From contig JBJXGE010000044.1 of assembly GCA_046154185.1 (NCBI GenBank), positions 1 through 64,000 on the forward strand: 64,000 nt of DNA, written 5' to 3'. This document shows positions 1 through 8,160 of this stretch, piece by piece (position 1 is the first letter of the stretch; every line of letters begins with the position of its first letter). The notes beneath the pieces were generated by a model, which saw nothing but the letters and a program-made list of their open reading frames with translations, was not told where the DNA came from and did no database searches. The position numbers and the translations under genes are program-made. This DNA is from JBJXGE01 sp046154185. Its GTDB lineage: Bacteria; Planctomycetota; UBA8108; UBA1146; JAJFFE01.

Positions 1-24
1 ATGGAGTCGGTGCGCCTCGCGACG

Positions 25-139
25 TCCGAATCTGAGAGGGCCTGAAAGGCCCGACGGGATATAGCCCGGGGTTGGCCGGTCTGCCGGCCTACCCCGGGTA
101 ACGAGTAGGAGAGAGATCCGGCCTGCAAGGCCGGAGGAG
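25..139 (+). repeat. REP-like nested-palindrome element, copy 1
   Basis: A GC-rich module made of three consecutive hairpins. The first is GGGCCT-gaa-AGGCCC (38-52). The second is a long stem CCCGGGGT...ACCCCGGG with an inner GGCCGG/CCGGCC stem. The third is CCGGCCT-gca-AGGCCGG (about 118-134). The same module recurs at 264-380 with compensatory changes in the stems, and part of it lies inverted at about 148-184. It does not code for a protein. The design fits dispersed REP/BIME-type palindromes; no transposase is present nearby. Confidence 0.75.
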
Positions 140-147
140 ATAACATG

Positions 148-184
148 AGAGCTGTATCCCGACGGGCCTTGCAGGCCCTCGGAG
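148..184 (-). repeat. REP-like element, inverted partial copy
   Basis: Read on the minus strand, this stretch matches the first third of the flanking direct copies (the GAGGGCCTGCAAGGCCC stem followed by a GTCGGGATACAGC-like tail). Together with copy 1 it forms a head-to-head pair, as in BIME-type REP clusters. The stem GGGCCT-tgc-AGGCCC is intact. Confidence 0.6.
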
Positions 185-263
185 TTCAGAGGAGCCAGAC
201 GTCTCGTCGGCGTTCGTCTTCGAAGGCACGCGCACTCACTCCATTGCGAAGATATTCCCGACT

Positions 264-380
264 TCCGAATCTGAGAGGGCCTGAAGGGCCCGACGGGATA
301 TAGCCCGGGGTTCGCCGGCCCTGCGGCCTACCCCGGGTTTCGATCAAGAAAAGAAGATCCGGCCTGAAGGGCCGGCGGAG
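264..380 (+). repeat. REP-like nested-palindrome element, copy 2
   Basis: Direct repeat of 25-139, starting TCCGAATCTGAGAGGGCC in both. The loop and spacer segments differ but all three stems keep pairing (for example GGGCC-tgaag-GGCCC and CCGGCC-tgaag-GGCCGG), so RNA or DNA secondary structure rather than sequence seems to be conserved. Bases 381-478, between this copy and the end of the first gene, show nothing recognisable. Confidence 0.75.
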
Positions 381-478
381 TCTCCGTGAGTTTCGAGGGT
401 TGACCGATTCCGCCAGAAACTCAACCGCACGGTCTCCCTAGAGCCGAGTCCAATCGAACTGCGAATCCTCTAGTTCCA

Positions 479-2023
479 CTACATCGTTTCGAGATAAGCC
501 TTGAACTCTTTTTCGAGTTCCGCGAGTTGCTCTTTGGGGAACGCCAGCCAAAACGCGTCGCTCGGATCCTTGCCGGCGCGGAGCGCGGAGTCGAAGCTCA
601 ACGCTTTCGCGCGATGCGCGCCGCCCGCGCTGCGCAGCAGAAAATGCACCCAAGCCCACGCGAGCGGATAGCCGCGTTCCCAGTCTTTGGCGCGCAAAGC
701 CTCGAGATCGCGGATGCCGAGTCCGTCTTGCGCGCCGAGCAGATCGCGAGCGAGCGCGGCGAGATCCGGTTGCGATTCACCAACCTTCACCTGCGCCGCA
801 TCCACCTTCACGCCCGCGTAATAGAACTGAATTCCTAAACTCCACCAGAGGGGCGCCGCCGCCGAGTAACGTCCTGCCAGCATGCCGGCGGCGACCATGT
901 AGCCCAAGTCGTTCGGTCGCAGGCCGCCCTTCTCCGTATTCTCGAACAGCACGACGCTGCCATTCGGCAACACTTGCGAATTGGGCGCGCCGGCATACGC
1001 GGCGAGCACTTCCGCTTGGGTGAAGACGTAGATTTTGAGCGGACCCGGAGCTTTGGCGCCGTCTGCATTTTGGTTCGGAGTCGTGCCGCCCGGTGGCGCG
1101 GGCGTCGGCGCCGGTTCCGTGCGCGGCAGGTCCACCGCCATCGCTTTCGCGACGGCGTCGGCGACGCGCAACCACTCCGCGGCCTTTTCCGGACTCGCGT
1201 CGGTCGCGAGGTGACAATGCACTCCGGCGACGCGCGTCGTGTTCGGCCAGATCGGCGGCTTGCCGGCGGCGAGTCGCGATTTATTCGCCGCGGAGACGGC
1301 GCGGTCCATGCCGATGCGACCCGCAATTCGCATCTGATTCACGTACGGCTTGCTGTTACTCGAGCTGCTGAACGTGCACGTCTTCATCTCGGGAAAACCC
1401 TCGGGCACTTTGCCGGTCAAGATCGGCTTACCGTCGAGCTTCACGGTCACTTCCGTCGACTTGATCTCGACATCGATGCGATAACTTTTTTGCGGGATCA
1501 GATTGATCGACTTCATCTTCGACCAATCGAACTCGCCGGGGTTGTCGCGCCCGATGTTGAGTCGCGTCAAGTCGCCGAGCGCGACGGTGATGGCCTCCTC
1601 GTCGCCATTGAGTTCGATGGCGAAGTCGCGCAGGTTGCCGACACCGAAACTCAGGTTTTCGATCTTATTGAGCGCGACGCGCCACTCGACGCGCACTTCG
1701 CGCTGCAGGAGCAGCTTGCCGGCCTCCCACGCGAGTGGCTTCTCTTCATCGCCGAGATTGACGCCGTTGCCTCGAAACACGAAACCCGCCGAGCCACGAA
1801 AATCCTGGAGCTGCTCTTTCGCCTTGAAGTCGTAGCTGACTTCGATTTGCTCCTTCTTGAGCTTTAGCGCGCCGTGAATTCCGGATTCAAGCGCTTCCTT
1901 CAGGCTCGGAAATTTTTCTTCAGGCGTCGTCTGCGCCGAGACGCGAGCGACCATCGCCAGCATGAAGATCACGAGAAATGTGCGGGCGGTCCCGCGGCTC
2001 GTCAGCAAATTCGCGTTCATCAA
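479..2023 (-). CDS. secreted protein, LamG-like N-terminal half and DUF1570-like C-terminal half
   Basis: A 513-514 residue exported protein of unknown function. The N-terminus is a signal peptide (hydrophobic stretch ending VARVSAQ, about residue 31). Residues about 45-235 look like a concanavalin-type beta sandwich, rich in short beta strands with an LDGKPI-type edge. Residues about 265-510 resemble the peptidase-like DUF1570 fold (sequence around HCHLATDASPEKAAEW, then WWSLGIQFYYAG), but the HExxH zinc motif expected before that segment is missing, so catalytic activity is unlikely. ATG codons at 2023 and 2020 are both possible starts. It is the last gene before the REP-like region and is not coupled to the next upstream gene. 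Confidence 0.75.
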   Translation of the reverse strand: MMNANLLTSRGTARTFLVIFMLAMVARVSAQTTPEEKFPSLKEALESGIHGALKLKKEQIEVSYDFKAKEQLQDFRGSAGFVFRGNGVNLGDEEKPLAWEAGKLLLQREVRVEWRVALNKIENLSFGVGNLRDFAIELNGDEEAITVALGDLTRLNIGRDNPGEFDWSKMKSINLIPQKSYRIDVEIKSTEVTVKLDGKPILTGKVPEGFPEMKTCTFSSSSNSKPYVNQMRIAGRIGMDRAVSAANKSRLAAGKPPIWPNTTRVAGVHCHLATDASPEKAAEWLRVADAVAKAMAVDLPRTEPAPTPAPPGGTTPNQNADGAKAPGPLKIYVFTQAEVLAAYAGAPNSQVLPNGSVVLFENTEKGGLRPNDLGYMVAAGMLAGRYSAAAPLWWSLGIQFYYAGVKVDAAQVKVGESQPDLAALARDLLGAQDGLGIRDLEALRAKDWERGYPLAWAWVHFLLRSAGGAHRAKALSFDSALRAGKDPSDAFWLAFPKEQLAELEKEFKAYLETM

Positions 2024-2140
2024 GCTCGCCTCTTCTTCAAGCCGGCGACGCCGGCACTCGAATTCAGCTCGTCATCGCCGGCACATGATACTTGCGTCCG
2101 CAGGTCGACCAACATATTTCCACCGCAACCGCGCGGCGCG

Positions 2141-2758
2141 TCAACGAGACACAAAGGGCGAATCGCGCAACGCAAACCGCCAAGGGCGCGACAACCACGG
2201 CTCGGGAGTCTGGCCGAGCCCAATGCGCGCGCTCCGGGCGATCGCCGCGCGCGCGACCGGCGCGCCGGACTCAAACCAAAGCCCTTGGCTTACATCACAG
2301 AGATCGGCACCGTTTGCGGCGCGGTGAATGCCGAACGCTTGGCACAACCGGGCCGGACCGCGAAGCAAGTCCCGATCCCGCACGCCGCCACGGCGCGCAC
2401 GCATCGCCTCGATGCCGGCGACGGGCTCGAGCGCGCGAATCAACACCGCCGCCGGAAAGCCGCGTCGCTCCGTGACGACGTTTAACATCCAGTGCATGCC
2501 GTAGGTGAAGTAGACATACGTGTGGCCCGGCTCGCCGTACATCACCGCGGTGCGCGCGGTCTGCCCCGCGCGCGCATGACAGGCGCGATCGCGTTCGCCG
2601 ATGTACGCTTCCACTTCGACCACGCGAGCGGCAAGCCGCACGCCGGCGACCTCGCGCACGAGCGTCTTGCCGATGAGTTCGCGCGCGACCACCAGCGTCG
2701 ACCGTGCATAGAACGCGCGCGGGAGCGGCGTGGGCGCCGCGAGAACCGCGCGACTCAT
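2141..2758 (-). CDS. mpg: DNA-3-methyladenine glycosylase (MPG/AAG family)
   Basis: Base-excision repair glycosylase of 205 residues, the usual size for bacterial MPG proteins. Such enzymes remove 3-methyladenine, hypoxanthine and related damaged purines from DNA. Visible family features are the N-terminal ARELIGKTLVRE strand, the catalytic Glu region VVEVEAYIGERDRACHA, the YFTYGMHWMLNVV segment that lines the base pocket, and LLRGPARLCQAFGI near the C-terminus. Its ATG overlaps the stop of the upstream DUF72 gene (ATGA, 2755-2758), which fixes this start and implies translational coupling. It is the third gene of an add / DUF72 / mpg operon. Confidence 0.92.
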   Translation of the reverse strand: MSRAVLAAPTPLPRAFYARSTLVVARELIGKTLVREVAGVRLAARVVEVEAYIGERDRACHARAGQTARTAVMYGEPGHTYVYFTYGMHWMLNVVTERRGFPAAVLIRALEPVAGIEAMRARRGGVRDRDLLRGPARLCQAFGIHRAANGADLCDVSQGLWFESGAPVARAAIARSARIGLGQTPEPWLSRPWRFALRDSPFVSR

Positions 2759-3591
2759 GACGGCGCGGGCGACGGGTTCGTCGCCGACCGCCGCCAAAGC
2801 TCGCGAAACAACTCGATCGATGCCGGCGCGTGTCCCGCAAAATGATTGTTGAAGAAACCGAACACATCGACCCGGGCGGCGCGCAGCGCGCGGATCACCG
2901 GCAGCCACTGCTCGAGCACTTGTGTGCGATCGACGACGGTCTGACTCCACTTGGTCGTGATTTGCTCGATGGCTTTGTGATCGCCGAGCCAACGCACGTA
3001 GGCGAAATCCGTGCTCGGACCGCCGAGGAGCCGCCACCATTCCTCGGCCTTCGGCATCCATGCTTGCTCGGTCCACACGACGGCAGTGCGGTGCCGGCGA
3101 CACAGTTCTTGCAGGTCGCGACCGAGCCAGCGCGGATTGCGGATTTCGACCGCGTAGCGTTGCTGAGTCGGCAGCGCGCCGAGGAACTCTTCGAGCCGCG
3201 CGAGAAAGGGCGTCGCGCTGGCGAACGCCTGGCGATTGAAGTACGGAAACTGCAGCACCAATGGGCCGAGTCGGTCGCCGAGCCCCGCCATGGTCTCGAT
3301 AAAAACCAACATGTCGCCGACCGCGTCGACCAACAGTTTGTCGTGAGTGATGAGCCGCGGCACTTTGGCGGCAAACTTGAAGCCATCCGGTGTGCGCCGC
3401 CGCCAGCCGCTGACCGAGTTGAGCGCGGGGATCGCGTAGAAAGTCGCGTCGATCTCAACCGTGTCATACACCGTCGCGTAGTGGCGAATGAATTCATTCG
3501 ACGGCGTGCCCGGTGGATAAAAGACGCCGACCCAGTCGCGCTCCGACCAAGACGAAGTGCCGATCCGAAGCGCGTCGTCGAGTTCGAACAA
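2755..3591 (-). CDS. DUF72 family protein (YecE-like)
   Basis: A 278-residue member of the DUF72/YecE family, TIM-barrel-like proteins whose reaction is not firmly established. Family hallmarks are IGTSSWSERDWVGVFYP at the N-terminus, the EIDATFYAIP strand, FKFAAKVPRLITHDK, LVLQFPYFN, YAVEIRNPRW, and YVRWLGDHKA near the C-terminus, ending with the FFNNHFAGHAPA motif. It starts 8 bases after the adenosine deaminase stop and overlaps the glycosylase start by 4 bases. Co-location with purine repair and salvage enzymes suggests a nucleic-acid or nucleobase role, which is inference. Confidence 0.9.
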   Translation of the reverse strand: MFELDDALRIGTSSWSERDWVGVFYPPGTPSNEFIRHYATVYDTVEIDATFYAIPALNSVSGWRRRTPDGFKFAAKVPRLITHDKLLVDAVGDMLVFIETMAGLGDRLGPLVLQFPYFNRQAFASATPFLARLEEFLGALPTQQRYAVEIRNPRWLGRDLQELCRRHRTAVVWTEQAWMPKAEEWWRLLGGPSTDFAYVRWLGDHKAIEQITTKWSQTVVDRTQVLEQWLPVIRALRAARVDVFGFFNNHFAGHAPASIELFRELWRRSATNPSPAPS

Positions 3592-3599
3592 ACTGCAAC

Positions 3600-4712
3600 C
3601 TAACCTTTGCGCAACAGCTCGTCGAACCTAGGCAGAATGCGCTCATGCAGAATGCGACGCCGCTCCGTGTAGCTCAAGAACGCGCTGCGCGCGCCATTGA
3701 TCGCGAGCACGCGCAAGTCCGCGACGCCGAGACCGTAATGATGGTGCGCCAGCCACCACTCCTCGGTGAGGTTCGTGCCGGACATGAGATCGTTGTCGGT
3801 GTTCAACACCACGCGAAAGCCGAGTCGAAAGTAGTGCGGAAACGGATGCTCCGCGAAACTCGGCGCGGCGCCGGTGTGCACGTTCGATGACAAGCACATC
3901 TCGAGCGGAATGCGCTTATCGAGCACATACTGCGCGAGCGTGCCGAGCGCGCGCGTTCCATCGCTGCGGACCTGCATGTCTTCGTAGAGTCGCGTGGCGT
4001 GGCCGACGCGATGCGCGCCGCACACCTGAATCGCTTGCCAGATCGAGCCCAAGCCGAAGGCTTCGCCCGCGTGAATCGTGATGTTGAAGTTCTGCTGCCG
4101 TAAGTACTGAAACGCTTCGATGTGCCGCTTCGGCGGATGGCCGAATTCATCACCGGCGATGTCGAAGCCGACGACGCCGCGATCGCGAAAGTCGACGGCA
4201 AGCTCCGCCATCTCCAGCGACACGGTCGAATCCATATTGCGCATCGCGCAGATGATCAGGCGACACACCATGCCGGATTCGCGGCTCCCCTCTTCGAGAC
4301 CTTCGAGCACCGCGCTCACGACTTCCTCGAGGTTGAGGCCGCGTTGGAGGTGCAATATCGGCGCGAAGCGCACTTCCGAATACACGACACCATCGCGCCC
4401 GAGATCTTGCGCGCGCTCGCGCGCCACGCGGCGCAGCGCGTCCTTCGTCTGCATCACCGAGGTCGTGACGGCAAAGCCTTCGAGGTAAAGCGGCAAGCTA
4501 CCGCGCTGCGCGCCGCGATGAAACCACGCGGCGAGTTCGCGCGGCTCGGCCGCCGGAAGCGCGATGCCGTGCTCGCTGGCGAGTTCCAGAATAGTTGTCG
4601 GCCGCAAGCCGCCATCGAGATGGTCGTGGAGATGCACTTTCGGCAGGTGGCGAATGAATTCGCGATCGAGTGACGGTGACGGTGAAACCATGTGTCCGAT
4701 CCAACTCTCCAT
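3600..4712 (-). CDS. add: adenosine deaminase
   Basis: Hydrolytic deamination of adenosine to inosine in the cytoplasm, part of purine salvage. The 370-residue protein shows the metal-binding HxH (H29, H31 in KVHLHDHLDGG), the proton-donor region HAGEAFG, the GHATRLYED segment with a further metal ligand, CLSSNVHTG, and the catalytic Asp pair in LNTDNDLMSGTNLTEEW. The ATG at 4712 and a second at 4691 are both possible; neither has a strong Shine-Dalgarno sequence. It heads an operon with the DUF72 and MPG genes. An adenine deaminase or aminofutalosine deaminase role within the same superfamily cannot be ruled out. Confidence 0.88.
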   Translation of the reverse strand: MESWIGHMVSPSPSLDREFIRHLPKVHLHDHLDGGLRPTTILELASEHGIALPAAEPRELAAWFHRGAQRGSLPLYLEGFAVTTSVMQTKDALRRVARERAQDLGRDGVVYSEVRFAPILHLQRGLNLEEVVSAVLEGLEEGSRESGMVCRLIICAMRNMDSTVSLEMAELAVDFRDRGVVGFDIAGDEFGHPPKRHIEAFQYLRQQNFNITIHAGEAFGLGSIWQAIQVCGAHRVGHATRLYEDMQVRSDGTRALGTLAQYVLDKRIPLEMCLSSNVHTGAAPSFAEHPFPHYFRLGFRVVLNTDNDLMSGTNLTEEWWLAHHHYGLGVADLRVLAINGARSAFLSYTERRRILHERILPRFDELLRKG

Positions 4713-4801
4713 TCAGCGCGTGACGACTAGCCTAATTCATCGTCTGGTATTGCCGCCACCTTGCGGGCGATTCGCCGCGGCGGCGAGCCAAACCCGAAGC
4801 C

Positions 4802-6538
4802 TCACCGGCGCGGAAAGAGTTGCTCGACGTCTAGCCCGGCGCGGCGCGCCTCGTCGGCCAAGAAACCGATGACTTGCTCGTAGATCTGCCGGATCAGCTC
4901 CGGCGCTACCGCGCGCCAGACGCGCGCTTTCGCCGCAAGTGGCACCAACGCGCTCGAAGTTTGCAGGTACAGGCGCAGCGCGCGCAGTTCGAGTTCCGCC
5001 AAGGGCGGCAAAGTCGCCGCACCCCGCTCGGCATGGATTCGTTGCGCATGAACGCGAAACCGCTCGGCGATATCGGGACGCCCGACGGCAAGACCATGGC
5101 TGTAGGCCCCCACGCAAAAGTACGTGAGCGATTCCTCGAGCGCGACCGATGCGTCACTCGTGATTTGCAGCCAAAGCTGCGCGTCGATGAAACTTTCGAG
5201 TTCCGTCGCGACCGAAAAGTGGCGCGCGAGCCGCTCGAAGAATCCCGCGGCGAGCTGCGACTCCCCTGCGAAGTAGGCGTCGAGTGTCGACTGCGTCAGC
5301 AGGATCTGATACGTCGTGCGTTGGTAATCTTCACACTCCGCGAGCGTCAACCCCTGAAAGCGCGCGACTTCGTAGGCGGGCAAAAACCGCGGATCCGGCA
5401 AACGCGAATACGCGTCGTCGCTCGCGCAGTAGACGACGCGACCCGCCTCGACGAGTTTGATCAAGGAACCCAGTACCCGCACATTCTTCAACAATTCGCC
5501 GAGCGGCACGCCGTCGGCGCCGAGCCGAACTTTCGGTTGTTTGAGTCGCTTGCGAAGTTCACCTTGAATCGCCCAATAGCACCCATGGGCACCGCCGGTG
5601 CGCCAATCGAGCGGGCCGATCTGCTCCATGAGATCCAGCATCAGCTCGGGATCCATGTGATAGCGCCGCCGCAAGTGCGCGCCGCGCGTATGCGCGATCA
5701 GCGCATCGAGCGCTGTGGCGCCGGCCGGCAGAGCGAGCGCAATCTCGCGGAGCGGTCGCAAGCGCGACGCGAGTTCCTTCTCGCGTGCGTTGCGCGGCGC
5801 CGCCAAGCTCGGACCCGTCATGAGCGCCAGGAGATCGGCGTCGATCGTCAGCTGCGAAAGGACCTCGGCCAGTGCTGGCACTGCCGCCGCAAGCGCTTCC
5901 TTCGTATGCGGCGCATCGGCGATCGGCCGAAACCACGCGACGAGGTCGGCGCTGTCCGCATTCGGCGGTGGAGCGCCCAGCACGCGCTCCCACTCACGCG
6001 CCAGTTGGTCTTGATAGTACTCGTGAAAATCATCGACTTCGTCTTCGATCTTGAACGTGAAGTAGAACTGCAACTCGTTGTGGAGTTTTGCGCTCAATGG
6101 ATTGATGACGAGGCCGCGGCCGCGCAGCAGCTCGATTCCCGTCGATACCCACATCCAACGCTCAGCGGCCGAAAAACTCGTCGCAGCGATATTGAAGGCG
6201 AGGTTGTGCGAGTGAAACGTCCAGACCCATTCGTAGCGGGGCGCGAGCGTTGTCACCCAGTCCGAGATGCGCGCCGCTTCGTGGTAGCGTCCTTCGTCTT
6301 GCAACTCGGTCGCACGCAGCATCAAGAAAATCAATCCAATGCCGCGAAAGCTGCCCAGCGCGGTTTGTGAAATCGCGATCTCCGGTGGAATCTCCTGCTC
6401 CAGCGACGAGAGGTCCTGCGGGCGCAGATCCTCGCGCAAGCTCGCGAGCGGCGCCATGAAGATCGCCGCAAGCAAGAAGCCCAGCACCGCCACACCGAGG
6501 CTGCCGAGGATCGCCATCAACTCCGGTGAGCGTCGCAT
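4802..6538 (-). CDS. membrane-anchored protein of unknown function in an ABC exporter operon
   Basis: A 578-residue protein not assigned to a family here. One N-terminal membrane segment (about residues 6-30, LMAILGSLGVAVLGFLLAAI) is followed by a long helical, mostly polar region that probably faces the periplasm; short helices with TPR-like spacing (YHEAARISDWVTTLAPRYEWVWTFHSHNLA) are visible near residues 80-130. The start is set by its position two bases after the permease stop (6541). It follows an ABC ATPase and an ABC-2 permease with no gap, so it probably acts with that transporter, perhaps as a periplasmic partner. The longer frame upstream of 6538 lies inside the permease and was discarded. 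Confidence 0.8.
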   Translation of the reverse strand: MRRSPELMAILGSLGVAVLGFLLAAIFMAPLASLREDLRPQDLSSLEQEIPPEIAISQTALGSFRGIGLIFLMLRATELQDEGRYHEAARISDWVTTLAPRYEWVWTFHSHNLAFNIAATSFSAAERWMWVSTGIELLRGRGLVINPLSAKLHNELQFYFTFKIEDEVDDFHEYYQDQLAREWERVLGAPPPNADSADLVAWFRPIADAPHTKEALAAAVPALAEVLSQLTIDADLLALMTGPSLAAPRNAREKELASRLRPLREIALALPAGATALDALIAHTRGAHLRRRYHMDPELMLDLMEQIGPLDWRTGGAHGCYWAIQGELRKRLKQPKVRLGADGVPLGELLKNVRVLGSLIKLVEAGRVVYCASDDAYSRLPDPRFLPAYEVARFQGLTLAECEDYQRTTYQILLTQSTLDAYFAGESQLAAGFFERLARHFSVATELESFIDAQLWLQITSDASVALEESLTYFCVGAYSHGLAVGRPDIAERFRVHAQRIHAERGAATLPPLAELELRALRLYLQTSSALVPLAAKARVWRAVAPELIRQIYEQVIGFLADEARRAGLDVEQLFPRR

Positions 6539-6540
6539 GT

Positions 6541-8160
6541 TCAGACCTGCACTCTCGCGAGCTCGCGGCGACCAAAGAGCGCCAGCGCTGCGGCGGCGAC
6601 GCAGCCCGTCCAAAGGCCGCCGACCCACAGAGCGTACTCGCCGAGCTCGCGCCATTCGAGTGCGCGCCCGTCCACCACTAACTCCGCGGGTGCCAGCGAA
6701 CCATAGCGCTGGAGTACGCGCGCGACACCGAGCCCAAAACTCTCGAGCGCGCCCACGACGCGCTCGCCGAGGCCGGGAGCATGGGCATCGTGATCATGCG
6801 CATCATTCGGACCATGCGAATGCGCGGTGGCGCGCGCATGCGGCGCTTCCGCGGCAACCGACAACAAGTAGTGACTCGAATTGGCGGCGCCAGCGATCAC
6901 GATGAGCAACAAACACGTCACGGAGAAATTCAGAAAGCAACCGCCAAACACTCCGCATGCCGCCAAGAAAGCGAGCTGCACCCAGTACACGCACAGCACG
7001 CGGGCGAGATTGCCGGCGAGCCCGCCGCTTGGTTCGAGCAGCTCGATGCCACTGCGCCCTTGCAGCGTGATCGCCGAACGCAGCGTGCCGGAATCCACGG
7101 CGGGCACGGGATTGCGCATTCGCACCAACAACTGGTCGCTGCCGTCAAACCACTCGGGCGCGATCGGCAACAAATTCACTTCATTGATCGCGGCGAAGAA
7201 CCGTTGCGGCCGACCGTTCAGTTCGAGGTGAAGCTCGATCTTTTGCCCGAGCGCCGCGCCGAAATTTTGTGGTTTGAAACGCAATGTGATGCCGTCGCGC
7301 CCCACACCGCGAAAGAGATAATGGCGCTCCTCCCCGGGGGGCACGTTACGCCAGCTCACGAGCAACAACGATCGCAACAGGTCGCGCTGCGCGGTCGGAC
7401 TGAGACCGGCGAATCGCTCGGGCGCTTTCATCAGCGCGGCTGGTAAGTCCTGGGTGATCTTCGCTTCGAGCGACACCGCGGTCTCGGGTAATAACACGCG
7501 ATGCACGACCACGAGCGCATCGCGCACCGCGCGCGCTTCACCGGCATCGAGCGCGGGATTCGCGAGTAGCACCGCCACGCCGAGCACGATCGCCACTCCG
7601 GCGCACGCCAGTTGCAGCGCGCAAACCGCGACCAGGCCGAGCCACTTACCCGCCAGGTAGTGCGCGCGCGCTACGGGCTTCGTGAAGATGGCGTAGACCT
7701 GCCGCTCCTCGAAGTCACTCGAGAGCGACGCGCTCGAGTGCAGGATGATGAGCGCGGTCGTCGTGACAAGCGTCGCGGCCATAGCGTACGTGAGAAAGTT
7801 CTTGGCGCGAAACTCGACGGTCCCACTCGGATCCATAATGCCGAGCAGGAGCGCAATCAGAGCGAAGTTCGCGCACGCAAGCGCCAACGCGGTGCGACGT
7901 CGGATGCCTTCCAACACCATCTGGCGCGCGACCGCGAACAGCGGATGAGACGCGCCGAGCACGCGGCCAAGGAGTGCGCAACCGAGCCAGTAAAGCGCCG
8001 CGGCCGCAAGCGCCGTGAGTGCGCCGCCCGCGACCGCGTCTTGCCATGGCGTCCGGCCCTCGAAGTGCGCGCGCGCCGAGAGCGCCAACACGCCGAGCGC
8101 CACGCAACCGGCGTAGATCGTGCGGCGCAGTCGCGAATGATCGCCAGGTTGTTGCCTCAC
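6541..8160 (-). CDS. ABC-2 type transporter permease
   Basis: A 539-residue inner-membrane subunit of an ABC exporter. Two membrane segments precede residue 65; the typical ABC-2 core follows, including the segment FTKPVARAHYLAGKWLG, which is the conserved cytoplasmic linker of this family, and several TM helices in the second half. Residues about 230-370 form a large soluble insertion, probably periplasmic, and a His-rich loop (HARATAHSHGPNDAHDHDAH) lies near residue 450. The start overlaps the ATPase stop by 4 bases (8157-8160). The substrate is unknown. The His-rich loop may bind metal, which is inference. Confidence 0.88.
   Translation of the reverse strand: MRQQPGDHSRLRRTIYAGCVALGVLALSARAHFEGRTPWQDAVAGGALTALAAAALYWLGCALLGRVLGASHPLFAVARQMVLEGIRRRTALALACANFALIALLLGIMDPSGTVEFRAKNFLTYAMAATLVTTTALIILHSSASLSSDFEERQVYAIFTKPVARAHYLAGKWLGLVAVCALQLACAGVAIVLGVAVLLANPALDAGEARAVRDALVVVHRVLLPETAVSLEAKITQDLPAALMKAPERFAGLSPTAQRDLLRSLLLVSWRNVPPGEERHYLFRGVGRDGITLRFKPQNFGAALGQKIELHLELNGRPQRFFAAINEVNLLPIAPEWFDGSDQLLVRMRNPVPAVDSGTLRSAITLQGRSGIELLEPSGGLAGNLARVLCVYWVQLAFLAACGVFGGCFLNFSVTCLLLIVIAGAANSSHYLLSVAAEAPHARATAHSHGPNDAHDHDAHAPGLGERVVGALESFGLGVARVLQRYGSLAPAELVVDGRALEWRELGEYALWVGGLWTGCVAAAALALFGRRELARVQV

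Noticed and set aside
974..1867. 297-codon plus-strand frame
   Set aside because: It lies antisense inside the secreted protein gene at 479-2023, with an Arg/His-rich composition typical of shadow frames in GC-rich DNA.
2054..2068. GCCGGC-gac-GCCGGC hairpin as terminator of the mpg operon
   Set aside because: The stem is only six pairs, has no T-tract on the minus strand, and lies just upstream of the next gene, so no call was made.
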